Shown here: positions 23,449 to 35,400 of the stretch, piece after piece
Numbering within the stretch: the stretch's first letter is position 1
How the letters are laid out: each line of letters begins with the position of its first letter
Notes under the pieces: generated by a model
Databases searched by the model: none
What the model saw: only the letters and a program-made list of their open reading frames with translations
Told to the model about the DNA's origin: nothing
DNA from: Brachionus rotundiformis
Lineage: Eukaryota; Rotifera; Eurotatoria; Ploima; Brachionidae
DNA: 64,000 bases
Assembly (NCBI GenBank): GCA_016802295.1
Contig: JAESIW010000138.1
Location: 1,125,904-1,189,903, forward strand
Reading direction: 5' to 3'
Position numbers and translations under genes: made by a program

Positions 23449-25938
23449 ATGCAAATTGATAGTGAAAAACCCACTGAAAATGATATTCAAGAAATAAACC
23501 TTATTGATTTTATTAATAAAACTTTTCTAATCAATGTAAAAACTTTGACCAAACAATTAAGCATATCCGAATCGGCGTTTGTGTCCAAGTCGAGCTCGAA
23601 AATTTCCATTTGGTTCTTGAATGAACTACTAGTTCCAGTTCAGAGTTGTCCATCAAACACCACTGACAATGAAGGCCTTATTTCGCTTCGCTTTTTTGAC
23701 TGTGAAAGCTCGGCGTCAATTTTTTCCAAAAAAAAATTTCCTACCATTAAAGCCAACTTTGACCTAGAGCCAGAAAATGAACACCTCTCTTTCGATTGTA
23801 TCAGGCATATAAAATCAAGCGAGAATACAAAATTTCCGCCTAAATCTGACTACATTTACACATTGAGTGCATTTGAAAAGTGTGGTCAATTGGCCTGTCC
23901 AATGGTTATTTTTCCAAGCTCGGATCCTTTGGAAACAACAAACAGCAAGAACCCTTTAATCAAGACCACAGCTAGCCTCAATCACTCCAAAAATGGAGAC
24001 TTAGCATCAATAGATTTTTTTTCTAATTGGCTTGATCTATTTATACAACAAACTGATCCAGCCATGCCAAAGCTAATCTTTGCCAATAAGTATTTAATGG
24101 TAAAACTAGGCAGCCTAATTGACGCTCAGTCCTTTTCTACCATAAGAGATAAATTAAGTTTGAACAAAATTTACTTTCTTTTCTATCCATTTGAGGTTAA
24201 GCTAAGCGAGTTCATAAAGGACTCTTTCAATGAATTTTTTACCAAAAATTTGGTCGAGTACAGCCAGAGAGATAATCCGAACAATGATTTGGCTTTTTTG
24301 TTTGTCTTCAAGCAATCGTGTAGACAATTTGTCCAACAGTGTAGAGCTCAGGTGTTCGATCTGATGATCGAGGACAACAAACTTGAGTTTAGTATCTCGG
24401 CAAGATCGGATGAAATTGCTGAAAATAGTGCATCCAATTCAAACCAAGATCAGGAGATAAATGATGTGGAAAATTATAAGCTAAGCGACTCGGAAATCGA
24501 GTCTTTCTGTGATTGGATTGACGAGATGTCCAAAATTGGAAGTCTCTGCATAAAGCACACATTTTTGCGTGATCTATGCTTACGCAATAAAGCAGAAGTC
24601 CAAGGCAAAAAGGAATACTTGTGTCCAGAAAAGCGTTGGAATGAGTTTATAACCAAAAATCGTTCCAAATTTAAATATCCGAGTTCAATCGGCCTAATGA
24701 GTGAAAGCGAGTATTTACTAAGGACAATGAACTTGACAGAATGGAAGGAAAAGTACACCAATTTGGTTCTAAATGAGTTAAAGATTGAAAAAGGTGACCA
24801 ATTGTGGAATTTTGAAATAATCACATTTCCATTCATAGTTGCCAATAATAATCTCCGCCAGCCAGAAAAAGACACCGACAGACCAAAGAATACCAAGCCA
24901 AGAATAAGTGTACTATTTGCCTACAATGCTGCCGGTGACTATCTTCAGCCTTACTTTGTATTTCCGCAAAATTTGGCCGAAGACAATGCTGAAAACAGTG
25001 GACACGAGTGCTTTTCCATGAATGGCTACGTGACACCAAAAATATTCTCCACCTGGCTGCTTAATGTATTTGTGCCATACATTAGTCAGTCAAATGAAAA
25101 AGTTTTGCTACTTTATTGTGCCAAGTTGGCCACAGTGGACAGAAATTTGTGGACCACTTTAAACGAGGAGAAACTTAAAAACAAGCTGAGTTTGTTTGCA
25201 GTGTGCACCGACACGATCAAACCGTTCAACCTGCTTTTTACCAAAGTATCTCGTAATCGACCCACTGACTTATTTTTGGACTCCTGGCGCAGGGTCACCT
25301 CCAAACTTAAATTGTCCCATCAGTTCAAATGCAAGTCTAGGCAGCAATTTTTCAACCTGTTTATGGACACATTTCAGAATTGTATTGAAGAAATTGGCAA
25401 TGAAGACGCCAATCAAAGCCTTAACTTGTCCAGTGTGAGCGCTTTTCGCGAAAAAATGATCAATACATTCGAAAATTGTAAGCTTTGGCCTGTAGATTTG
25501 TGCAAAAGTGAACCAAAACCGGTTGTAGAGGATAAAATAGAGCCCAGTCCGAAGCGCAAACGTGTCCAGACTGCTGAAAAAGTCAAGATTAATGGTAACA
25601 AAGAAAATTCATTGAAATTAGGCCAATTGAACCAATTTGATCTAAAAGGTCGAGCAGGCAAGAAGAAAGTACAAGAGGCCAATTTAACTCAAGAGCTCTT
25701 AAATGACTTAATTTTGTTGTTGGTGGAAAAAAAATGCGTTAAAATTGAACCAAGTGTGGAGCAAGAAGAGGAAAGTTTGGAAAAAAGACTAGACTTGGTT
25801 AGTGCCAATTGTGAAACTAAATTGGATGCAGTTAGGAAAATATTCGATGAGATCAAGTTTAAGGCTGAGGATGGTTCTAAAAATGAATTAGTTGCTAAAC
25901 TAGGCGATTATCTATGCAAATTATACAACTCAAAATAA
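23449..25938 (+). CDS. Domesticated pogo/Jerky-type transposase-derived protein, two degraded DDE domains
   Basis: One uninterrupted frame of 829 codons with no introns. Residues about 345-440 resemble the CENP-B/Tc5-type helix-turn-helix of pogo transposases (SEIESFCDWIDEMSKIGSLC, then WNEFITKNRSKF). From about 450 to 660 a DDE-type catalytic fold follows: DQLWNFEIITFPF, ISVLFAYNAAGDYLQPYFVF, GYVTPKIFSTWLLNVFVPYI, EKVLLLYCAKLAT and TIKPFNLLFTKVSRNRPTD. All three catalytic acids seem lost: Glu456 in the first site, Tyr556 in the second (normally LLLLDGH) and Asn594 in the third (normally LQPLD). Residues about 134-300 look like a second, more eroded DDE fold (YIYTLSAFEKCGQLACPMVI; FFSNWLDLFI; PKLIFANKYLMV). 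A basic SPKRKRVQ near residue 700 is a likely nuclear signal. The intact frame despite dead sites suggests a host gene. Function unknown. Confidence 0.72.
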   Translation: MQIDSEKPTENDIQEINLIDFINKTFLINVKTLTKQLSISESAFVSKSSSKISIWFLNELLVPVQSCPSNTTDNEGLISLRFFDCESSASIFSKKKFPTIKANFDLEPENEHLSFDCIRHIKSSENTKFPPKSDYIYTLSAFEKCGQLACPMVIFPSSDPLETTNSKNPLIKTTASLNHSKNGDLASIDFFSNWLDLFIQQTDPAMPKLIFANKYLMVKLGSLIDAQSFSTIRDKLSLNKIYFLFYPFEVKLSEFIKDSFNEFFTKNLVEYSQRDNPNNDLAFLFVFKQSCRQFVQQCRAQVFDLMIEDNKLEFSISARSDEIAENSASNSNQDQEINDVENYKLSDSEIESFCDWIDEMSKIGSLCIKHTFLRDLCLRNKAEVQGKKEYLCPEKRWNEFITKNRSKFKYPSSIGLMSESEYLLRTMNLTEWKEKYTNLVLNELKIEKGDQLWNFEIITFPFIVANNNLRQPEKDTDRPKNTKPRISVLFAYNAAGDYLQPYFVFPQNLAEDNAENSGHECFSMNGYVTPKIFSTWLLNVFVPYISQSNEKVLLLYCAKLATVDRNLWTTLNEEKLKNKLSLFAVCTDTIKPFNLLFTKVSRNRPTDLFLDSWRRVTSKLKLSHQFKCKSRQQFFNLFMDTFQNCIEEIGNEDANQSLNLSSVSAFREKMINTFENCKLWPVDLCKSEPKPVVEDKIEPSPKRKRVQTAEKVKINGNKENSLKLGQLNQFDLKGRAGKKKVQEANLTQELLNDLILLLVEKKCVKIEPSVEQEEESLEKRLDLVSANCETKLDAVRKIFDEIKFKAEDGSKNELVAKLGDYLCKLYNSK

Positions 25939-27349
25939 TTTTGTTAAATTAAAAAAATTAAGTCAATTGCAGCTAATTAAATGTTGTAAATAATTTTCAA
26001 TTCTTCAATTATTTTCTTCTTTTTTTTTTTTAATTAATAAAAAATTTTAACTTTTTTAGATTGGTTTTAATTGTTAGCTTAAGATAACCGACCAAATTAA
26101 AGAGATTTTTATTTATAAATTTAAATCAACAATTAAGAAAAAATTCTTATTCAAATAAATGAATTTTTATTTCAAAATTAAATGAATATATCTGAAAAAA
26201 AGATTAAAAAAATTACTAAAATATTTAAATATACGATCATATATGTGATTTTTTTAAAAATTAATTAAATAAAATTTTTTTGCTCCTAAAGATAAATAAA
26301 GATTCCTATTAATAAATTTTTCTTGAGATTTGGCTATTTAAAAATAGTTTTTGTCATCAAATTAAATTAAATTTATTTTAGTTTGTCTTAATCATAATTT
26401 AACAAAAATACCTTAGTTTAAAATTAAGTAAAGACATTATTTTTATTATTCAACTTCTAATATTTGAAAAATAAAACAAAGAGATTAATTCTTTAAATAC
26501 CAGAGTGTCATTAGATTAGTTGTTAATTTCATGCGTCATCATATAAATTCTTTAATCTTTTTAAAAACAAAATAGATAAATTAAAAAAATTTATCTTTAA
26601 TTTAACTCTTAATAGTAAATATTAATTTGAATTAAAATTTATTTGTCTAATAGGCTTTGACAAAAACAATAAATAAAAAAAAATTAACTTAAATTAATAC
26701 TGATTAAGATCCCTTTCTAATATATCAATATATATTTTTATTTAAACAAATCATCATAACCTAAAAAATTTTACTAAATATGATTTAATAAAAAAATGTA
26801 AAATTTTGAAACCTTTTTTTTAAAACCGGCTAATAAAATACTAAAAAGATATTCTTACCTAGAACTAAACAACCTACTCTTGGTGCAAAATCTTCTACAA
26901 ACAATATTTTATAAAAACATTTGTCTCAAATTATCAGCTGACTTGGATTTTCTAATCACAAATCCTCAGAAAATATTATTTAAACTTTAAAATCAAACTT
27001 TCTAAACATTTTGGAAATTAAATTTAGGTAAACATTTCCATATAAGGAAATCCAACCAAGTGCTTCTAATATATATTTCGACAATTTGTCGACCTTTTTA
27101 TAATCTATTATTTATAAGTTAACAAGCCTTAAACAATTAATCTTTAAATAATTAGTCTATCATTAAATATTTACTTCAATTAACTAATCTCTCGTGTCAC
27201 ATTAGATAGAATCAATTGATAAATATACATTTTATTATTTTCTTGCTTCACAAAAACAACTAAGTTGGTTTAAAAGTCAAATTTTTCATTTAAAAATTAC
27301 AGAAAAATTGATAATTTTCAATTATTAATCAAATTAAAGCAAAGATAAA
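25939..27349. other. Non-coding interval
   Basis: About 1.4 kb of extremely A+T-rich DNA with no coding or RNA signal. I find no terminal inverted repeats or target-site duplications flanking the transposase-like gene. It should hold the chitinase promoter near its right end. Confidence 0.4.
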
Positions 27350-28795
27350 ATGTTACAGCCCCTAATTCCACTAGTTGTGATGTCAATTCTAATACTGAAG
27401 GTAAACTGTTGTGGTGAAACATTGCGACGAGTCTGCTATTACACATCATGGGGAGGTATTAAGCCATTGCCACAGCACTGCACTCATGTGGTCCACTCTT
27501 TTGCTACAATGGAAAATGGAGTACTCGATGGTGTATGGTCAAATCCTCTTAAAGAGCTAAAAAAAGACAACCCGGAGCTTAAATTGATGGTTGCAGTCGG
27601 AGGATGGGGCTTTGGTGTCACTAAAATGACCGAGATGCTCAAGGATGAATCTTCAAGGAAAAAATTTGTTGACCATTCAGTGGGTTTTTTGCGCAAATTC
27701 GAATTCGATGGTCTTGATTTAGATTTTGAATGTATATTAATAATTATTTTTGGAAAAAAAATATTTTTTTATTATTTAAATACAATTTTAGATCCTGGTA
27801 TAAACATGACTGAATCAAATCGATTCTCTCCACCAGAAGATAAACAACGATTTACTCTCTTGATTAAAGAGCTGAGAGAAAAATTCGATTCAGAATCTAC
27901 AGATGGTAATCGTTTGCTTTTGAGTGCAGCATTGGGATGCCGTAAACCAGATATAGATAATGGCTATGAAATAGACAAAATATCTGAGTATGAAATTTTA
28001 AACCATCAGAAAATTAGGATAATATTTATCTAATTTTAAAGGTATTTGGACTTTTTAAATTTGATGTCATATGACCTGAGAGGTTCAATGGACGAGTTTG
28101 CCTCGCACCACAGCGCCCTCTATCCAGGCTCGTATGAAGAAGGGGAACAAAAAGTATTCAACCAAGACTGGGTTGTTAACTATTTTATTAGTAATGGAGC
28201 ACCACCAGAAAAATTAAATCTTGGCTTAGCTATGTATGGAAAAAGTTTTATTTGGAATAGTGATACGCGCATGATCGGAGGGCCGGCTAAATTTGGAGAT
28301 TTTGTCTCTTATAAACAAGTATGTGGTTATTTGAACAGTAAATGGAAAAGAGTATGGATCGAAGATCAGCAAGTTCCATTTATATTCCAAGGAAATATAA
28401 TGGTTGGATACGATGATCCACAAAGTATCGCCATAAAGCTTAACTATACCCTACAACGTGGCTTAGGTGGTATTTTAATATGGTCAGTTGATCAAGATGA
28501 CAACACTGGCTATGCTTGCAATGAGGGAAAATTTCCACTGATGACTAAAGTTTACGAGACAATTAAGGATGAAAAAGTCGTGTGTCCAACGACCCCTAAA
28601 CCGACTACCAAACCGGTTCAACATACCACTAATAGAACTAAATTCATAACACCAAGTTGGAGGAAGACATCTAAATTTTTGCCCAAAGACTACCGTGGTA
28701 CTCGTTTTGGAATCGGCGGGGCTAATGACTGTCTCAAAGGTTCCAAGTTGGCTCAATTTTTCATGCTGTTGTTTTTCGCATTTGTTTTGTTTTAG
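27350..28795 (+). CDS. GH18 chitinase, probably membrane (GPI) anchored
   Basis: Three exons, 27350-27731, 27792-27987 and 28042-28795, give 443 residues. GH18 enzymes hydrolyse chitin with a Glu acid in DGxDxDxE. Here the motif is Asp120-Gly-Leu-Asp-Leu-Asp125-Phe-Glu127 followed by YPG, so the acid and aspartates are kept but the usual Trp before Glu is Phe. Other blocks: signal peptide in residues 1-21, RVCYYTSWGG, LKLMVAVGGWGFG, NLMSYDLRGSMDEFASHHSA, GAPPEKLNLGLAMYGKSF, MVGYDDPQSIAIKLNY and GGILIWSVDQDD with the pocket Trp. After the catalytic domain comes a Thr/Pro/Lys linker (PTTPKPTTKPVQHTT) and no chitin-binding domain. The protein ends in about 14 hydrophobic residues after NDCLKGSKLA, which looks like a GPI-attachment signal. 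Some insect and vertebrate relatives are inactive, but the kept Glu suggests activity here. Confidence 0.92.
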
Positions 28796-31700
28796 AATAT
28801 ACTGATTAGTTTATCTTTTTTTTTGTAATTCAGCTTAGCTCTTATTAATCTTAAGATAAATTAAAGCCTAGTTATTATAAGGCTTAATAATTTTTAATAA
28901 CTGTAGCCAATTTAAATGTTTTAATTTGAATAAAAAGTAAAATTCAATTATTGAAAATATTTTAATTAACTTTTTTTTTAATTAATCAAAAAAAAATTCA
29001 TTTTTAGAATAATAATTTTGAATTTATTTTGAGTGAGTAATCAGCGCTCTCAACTAAAATTTAAATGAATGCATAAAACTGTTTAAATATTACATTTGTG
29101 ATTAATTAGCTAAATAAAAGAAAATTAGTAATTTAGATAATTTTTTTTAAATCATATTTAATAAAAAATATCATCAATTATTATTTGAATTTTTTAATTT
29201 TTTATCACTATTTAGAATAAACTAGAATATATCTTTTGAGGTTGTTATTTTATCTTAAATTAATCAAAAATATTTTTTTAACTTTTCAAAATATGAGTAA
29301 TCTAAGCAATTATGTTACCAAAAATTAAAATTAAATATTAATAAAATTAAATCCTTTTATTTATTAATAATAAGAGTTTTTATTTAATTATTTTTAGGTT
29401 TTTTACAGATATGTAAAGGACAAGACTAGAAAGCCCATTTGTTTTCTCAAAATCTTAAGAATGGACCCTAAAAATTTGAGTATTGAATTTTGACTTTTAA
29501 GTAATTTTATAGACGAAGCTTTATAAAAAAAATACCTTAAAGTTATTTTAAATGAAGCATTTTTTCTAAGCTAATTCATTTCTAAATTAAAAAAAATTAT
29601 TTTATTTTCAAGTATTTAAATTAGCTGAGACTTTTTATCATTTGAAAAAAAAAAAACTAGTAAAAAGCTCAGACCTATGTATTGCCAAAATTGGCATTTA
29701 TAACACTAATACCATTAGAAAAATAAAAAAACAAAATTATAGAAATTTAATAATTCAAAAATTGTTATCTAATTTTATTTTGTTAATTTTATTTTTTGGA
29801 AAAAAAATGCACTGACAGGTAAATGGTGTTCTAATAGAAAAACAAGCAGAACTAGAATAAGACGCACTTTGTAGCCCGTGGCCATTCTGATAGAAAACTA
29901 AACTCGCATTTAGATAAAGACCAGTTGTAGTTAGTTAGCGTTGAAAATCGCAAAACTAGGTCTTGCGATACAAAATGCAGTTTATTTGCATTTATGATTT
30001 TAGGTTAAATGTACAAATTTTTTATCTATTTTTATTTTTCTATTCCGAGCGATCATTATTTTTTATGAATATTACCTCTCGTTTTGTTTTCTATATCGAG
30101 CCCATCTACTATCTCTTAACAAGCTTTATTTTTTCTTTTTTTTGACACCTAAACATCTTCAATGAGAAATAAAGCACTTAAATTACCTTTAAAAATTATG
30201 CTTTTTCTCTATTAAGGAAAAAATTATTTTTTTTATTAACTTTATCTAAAATTTAATTCATTTTGTAAATAAATGTTAGTTTAAGCATAGTGTTTGTTTA
30301 ATTAGGGTCCGTGCTAGTTGCCAAAATGCCATTTCTACCCGATTAGACAAAATTTTAATAAAATATGCCGACATAATTAATTTTAGTCTTGTCTTACGGC
30401 ACATTTAGGCACATGGTCTTCATTCAACATTCATTTACCATAGTTACCTAATCAGAATCAAATATTACTAATTTATCATTTAAAAAGAGATGTTTTAATT
30501 ATTTTATAACTATTAAAAAAATAGTATTAATAATTGACAAGTTGATGTGCTGCATTGTTTTGTGTTGGTTAGGAGCGCGGATTGAGTAATCTGGGCCGGA
30601 TCAAAAGATTAACTAATTGGTGAGAATTATTTATTTTTTTGGTCCTAGTGTGCTAAATATTTTTTTTTCAAAAAAACAGATTTTTTAAGTTCAGTCTTTA
30701 TATTTTGGTATGTGTACCAAGTAGAAAATATTTCTATGATAAATTTTGCAAACCAGTGCTGAAAGCACTCAGCCAGGCAGAAAATTTTTAAAATTTATTT
30801 GTTTATTATTATTAAAAAATTTTAATTTTCTATCATTACAATATCATTATGATGACACATATAGCCAGGTTGAAACTAAATACCTGAAATATGAGAAAAT
30901 ATTCTTGCTTTCGTTCTCATATTGTTTTTCACCCTCTTCTTTGACGATCAGATAAATAAAAAAAACTATTACAAATTAAAATTTTTGATTAATTAAAAAG
31001 ATTAGAATGAAATTAATTTGTAGCGAATAAACAATTTGTGTGTGTGTGTGTGTGTATGTGTGTATGTTTGGCAAAGCAACTGGATGCGGGACCAAGTATT
31101 GAACTAGTAGCTGACAATCTTATTTAAAATCGTAAACTTATTCAATAAAATCTTATTTTATTTTTCCAATCTATTCCAATTATTTTTGTTGTTGTTTTTG
31201 TTTTTTTCTTGACTATTTTGCGGCTACAATTATCAATAAGTTTGCTTGGCATCCACTAATTCATAGGAAATTAAATTGTTTTCATATGGTGTTAAGTTAA
31301 GTTGTCAGAGAGAAGAGGGTCGTGCCATAAAAGCGAAATTTATTGCCTCTTTTAATTAAATTTCGGAGGCTGGCAAATAATTTTGGCAAATGTGATTTAA
31401 TTTAATAGAATTATCAGCCAAGTTATGCAAAGACCATAAACTGGTTCAAATTGCCATTCACTAACTAAGTGTTCCAGGAGACACGCCATTTCTGACATAG
31501 CCATAAATTTGTCTTTTTGTTCAAAGTAGTTTTAAAAGCTAGTTTTGTCACCAATTTTAATTCTAATTCATTTCTTTGGGCTTAATTGAGATTATTAATG
31601 TTCAAAAATTTTTTTTTATTTTATTTTTTTATTAAAAATACTAGTTTTTCAAAAGTATTAAATTAATTATATTCATAAATTAAAATTAATATTTGCTTTT

Positions 31701-32496
31701 TTTCAGTTTGGTTTAATAATTTTGGTTTTATTTTATCTTATCTAATTTAGACAGGTCCAGTTGTTTAAGATTTTGTCTAAAATGGCTCATTTAAACACTA
31801 CAAAAATCAAACGACGGAATTTAAGTCATATTGTTTTTCATACATTAAAAAATAGATAGATAAGAGAAAATTTGATGAATTTTAATTTTGAAAAAAATAA
31901 AAATTGACATGTATAGAATAATTAAAAGTGGTATAATTAAAACCGCTCGGGCTAGATTTACGAAGCATTTTTTATTAATCTAGTAACTTGAGAGAAAATA
32001 GACAAAAAAAAAATATAGAAAGGCCAAATTAGTAATCAATTAATCGATTAAAAATATCTAATAATATTGGGAAATTTTTTTTATTATTATTATTAATATT
32101 TTTTGTGAAATAAGTTTATACTTGGATCATTTCAAATTTTAAGAAATATAAAATGGCTTTAAAACGAGGTCAAGGTAGATCATTTAAATAGCTTTAAAGA
32201 AAATCCAAATATACAAAGAAAATAAATTTCTAGTTGCTTTTAAAATTAAAAAATTATTTTTTTTGCCAAAGCATAATACAAATTTAATTTTATATTTTAT
32301 TAGTTTTTTATTTGATGCTGACTTGGCTTTCTGTATGCTAGTCAGCCAGTCTCGCTGCTTATAATTACCAACCATGTACATTGAATAAATATACACTTTC
32401 TTGTTTTAAAATAAAATCTTTTTTTTTAAATTATTTTAGAGCTAAAGTTTGATTAAAAATTGATAGATAGTTTTTTTTGAACGGGAAAAAATTTTT
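28796..32496. other. Long intergenic region upstream of myosin II
   Basis: About 3.7 kb without a supported gene. Content is A+T-rich DNA, a (GT)n microsatellite at 31037-31064 and less A+T-rich patches near 29820-29960, 30560-30610 and 31300-31500. These patches could be myosin 5' leader exons or enhancers; I cannot choose between them from sequence. Short frames at 29963 and 30746 look spurious. Confidence 0.4.
31037..31064. repeat. (GT)n microsatellite
   Basis: About 28 bases of alternating TG with two TATG interruptions. Upstream of the myosin gene; no evident function. Confidence 0.9.
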
Positions 32497-35400
32497 ATGA
32501 TTAAAGTAGGTCTATCACCGAATGCGTCCAAGGCGCCAAGTCAAAGCATGAACAGCTACCAGTCAGTGAACCCGATGATAGAGGCAGGAGCGGGCCTGAA
32601 CGAGGCGGACTACGCGTCCGAGCTCAAGTATCTGAAGCCCCAGGAGCACAAGGGCGCCGTTTCGGACCCGGCTTCGCAGGCCGACTGGACCGCAAAGAAA
32701 TATGTGTGGGTACCGGACGACAACGAGGGCTTTGTCCGCGCCTCGGTCAAGCAAGAGCTCGGCGAGGAGTGCATATGTGTTCTGGACAATGGCAAGCAAG
32801 TCAAGGTGCACAGGGACGACATACAGCGCATGAACCCGCCCAAATTCAGCAAAGTGGAGGACATGGCCGAGCTGACCTGTTTGAACGAAGCCTCGGTTCT
32901 CTACAACCTCAAGGACCGGTACTTCTCCGGCCTTATTTATGTAAATAGATAACTATTTTATTTGGCTGTAAGTGATCTAACTCTTTTTGCTTGTTAGACA
33001 TACTCTGGACTGTTTTGTGTGGTGGTAAATCCGTACAAAAACTTGCCAATTTACACGGAAAAAATAGTCAATTTGTACAAAGGCAAAAAGCGGCACGAAA
33101 TGCCGCCACATGTGTTTGCCATAGCCGACAAGGCGTACAGGTCCATGTTGACCGAGAGAGAGGACCAGTCAATATTGTGCACGGGCGAGTCCGGCGCGGG
33201 AAAAACTGAAAATACCAAAAAAGTTATTCAATATTTGGCTCATGTGGCCGCCAAAGCAACCACTAAGACAACTGGTCATCTCAAAGATGCAGTAAGAAGA
33301 TAATTTTATTTAAACAAAAAATAATAATAAAATAAAAAAATTTTAATATATTAATTTATTAAAAAATATTAATTTAATAGTTAAATGTATCGACTATTAG
33401 TCATTCGGCATCGTCGAGCGGACTGTTTTACACAGACGGCTCATCGATGGTCGAATCCATATCGGGCTCTTTTCTATGCGTAAAATATTTTATTATCTTT
33501 AATGTTTTTTTGTTTTTTTTTTGATATTAAACGCTGTATAGAAATTAACCGAATGATTTATATTATGTGATTTATACCTTTAGTGATTAGATACCTTTGA
33601 CATTTATTTGCCTTTAAATGATAATTTTATTTTTTAAGGGAGAATTAGAGGCTCAATTGCTACAAGCTAATCCGATACTTGAAGCGTTCGGAAATGCAAA
33701 AACAGTCAAAAATGATAACTCGTCTAGATTTGTAAGTTTTGATTGCATTTAATTTAGTGTATAAAGACCAAGGTGCTTGAACGTTCGTCCTAATTAGACT
33801 ATTGAGGATCGAACCAGCCATCATTTGGTCAATATAATCAAAAGCTTCTCTGATATTTGCCAATTGAGTTTTTTATGGGCAAATTCTCGTTCGGCTTTTG
33901 ACATTTTTAAGATTTTAATAGTGCATGAAAATCTGTATGGGAGAAATAATATTATTTTTATCTATTGATAAAAATATTTTTTAATAATAGATAACTATTC
34001 TTAATAATAGATAAATATTTTTAATAATAGATAATATTTTTATTAATAGATAGATGAAAAAAATTTAAAAAAATAATAATAAAAAAAGATAAAATCTTAA
34101 ATATTTATTTAAAAGGGAAAATTTATACGCATAAATTTTGATCAGTCAGGTTTCATAGCCGGTGCCAATATCGAAACCTATCTACTAGAAAAGTCTCGAG
34201 CGATCCGTCAAGCCAAAGATGAGCGCACATTTCACATATTTTACCAGTTGTTGCGAGGCGCATCGGCCAAAGACCGTCAAGAATACTTGCTTGACGACCT
34301 CAAGTCTTACACATACTTGTCCAATCCGTACATACCAATACAAGGGGTTGACGAAGTCGAGGAATACAACAACACAATAAAAGCCATGCACATAATGGGT
34401 ATAAACAATGAGGACATAATATCAATAGTGCGCACAGTTTCTGGTGTTTTACAAATGGGAAATTTGCAGTTTAAGCAAGAGCGCCAATCGGACCAGGCCA
34501 CTTTACCAGACAATACTGTCGCACAAAAGGTCTGCTACTTATTTGGCTTGAACGTGACCGATTTTACGCGCTCACTGCTCAAGCCAAAGCTTAAAGTTGG
34601 TCGTGATTTTGTGACCAAAGCTCAGAATAAAGAACAAGTTGAATTTGCTGTTGAAGCCATTGCCAAGGCCATATATGAACGCATGTTTAAATGGATAGTT
34701 CAGCGCATTAACAAGTCACTTGACAGATCCAAGCGTCAAGGTGCATCTTTTATTGGCATTTTGGACATCGCTGGTTTCGAGATATTCCAGCTTAACTCAT
34801 TTGAGCAATTGTGTATCAATTACACTAATGAAAAGCTTCAACAATTATTTAACCATACCATGTTTATTTTGGAGCAAGAAGAGTACAAACGCGAGGGTCT
34901 GGAATGGAAGTACATCGACTTTGGTCTTGACTTGCAGCCCACCATTGACCTGATTGAAAAACCAATGGGAATTTTAAGCCTTTTGGACGAAGAGTGCCTG
35001 TTTCCAAAGGCTACTGATCGAACTTACTGTGACAAGCTGGTCGCATCACATGCCACACATCCAAAATTTGGCAAACCTTCTTTCAAATCAACATATGACT
35101 TTAGCATTATTCACTATGCCGGAAAAGTCGACTACTCGGCCGACCAATGGCTCATGAAAAATATGGATCCACTTAATGACAACATTGTTGCATTGCTACA
35201 GGCATCAAGTGACTCATTCACTAGAGAAATATGGAAAGATGGTAAGTGCTTGATATTTTTCAAAAATAAAAAATTAAGGATAAAATTCAATTTTTATTAA
35301 TTAAATAATCGGTTTTATGAAAAAAAATTTCTTTTTATTTTAAAGTAATTGTTTGGGGTATAGTACCCAGACGAGTGACCAGGTCAATAGTACCTGATTA

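Noticed and set aside
29963..30145. 60-codon frame upstream of myosin
   Set aside because: Phe/Tyr-rich translation of T-rich DNA, no support.
30746..30955. 69-codon frame upstream of myosin
   Set aside because: No homology; Phe/Leu-rich chance frame, though the patch could be an untranslated leader.
32563..32948. Three alternative frames overlapping the first myosin exon
   Set aside because: Shadows of the balanced-composition myosin exon, which matches the SH3-like N-terminus in one frame only.
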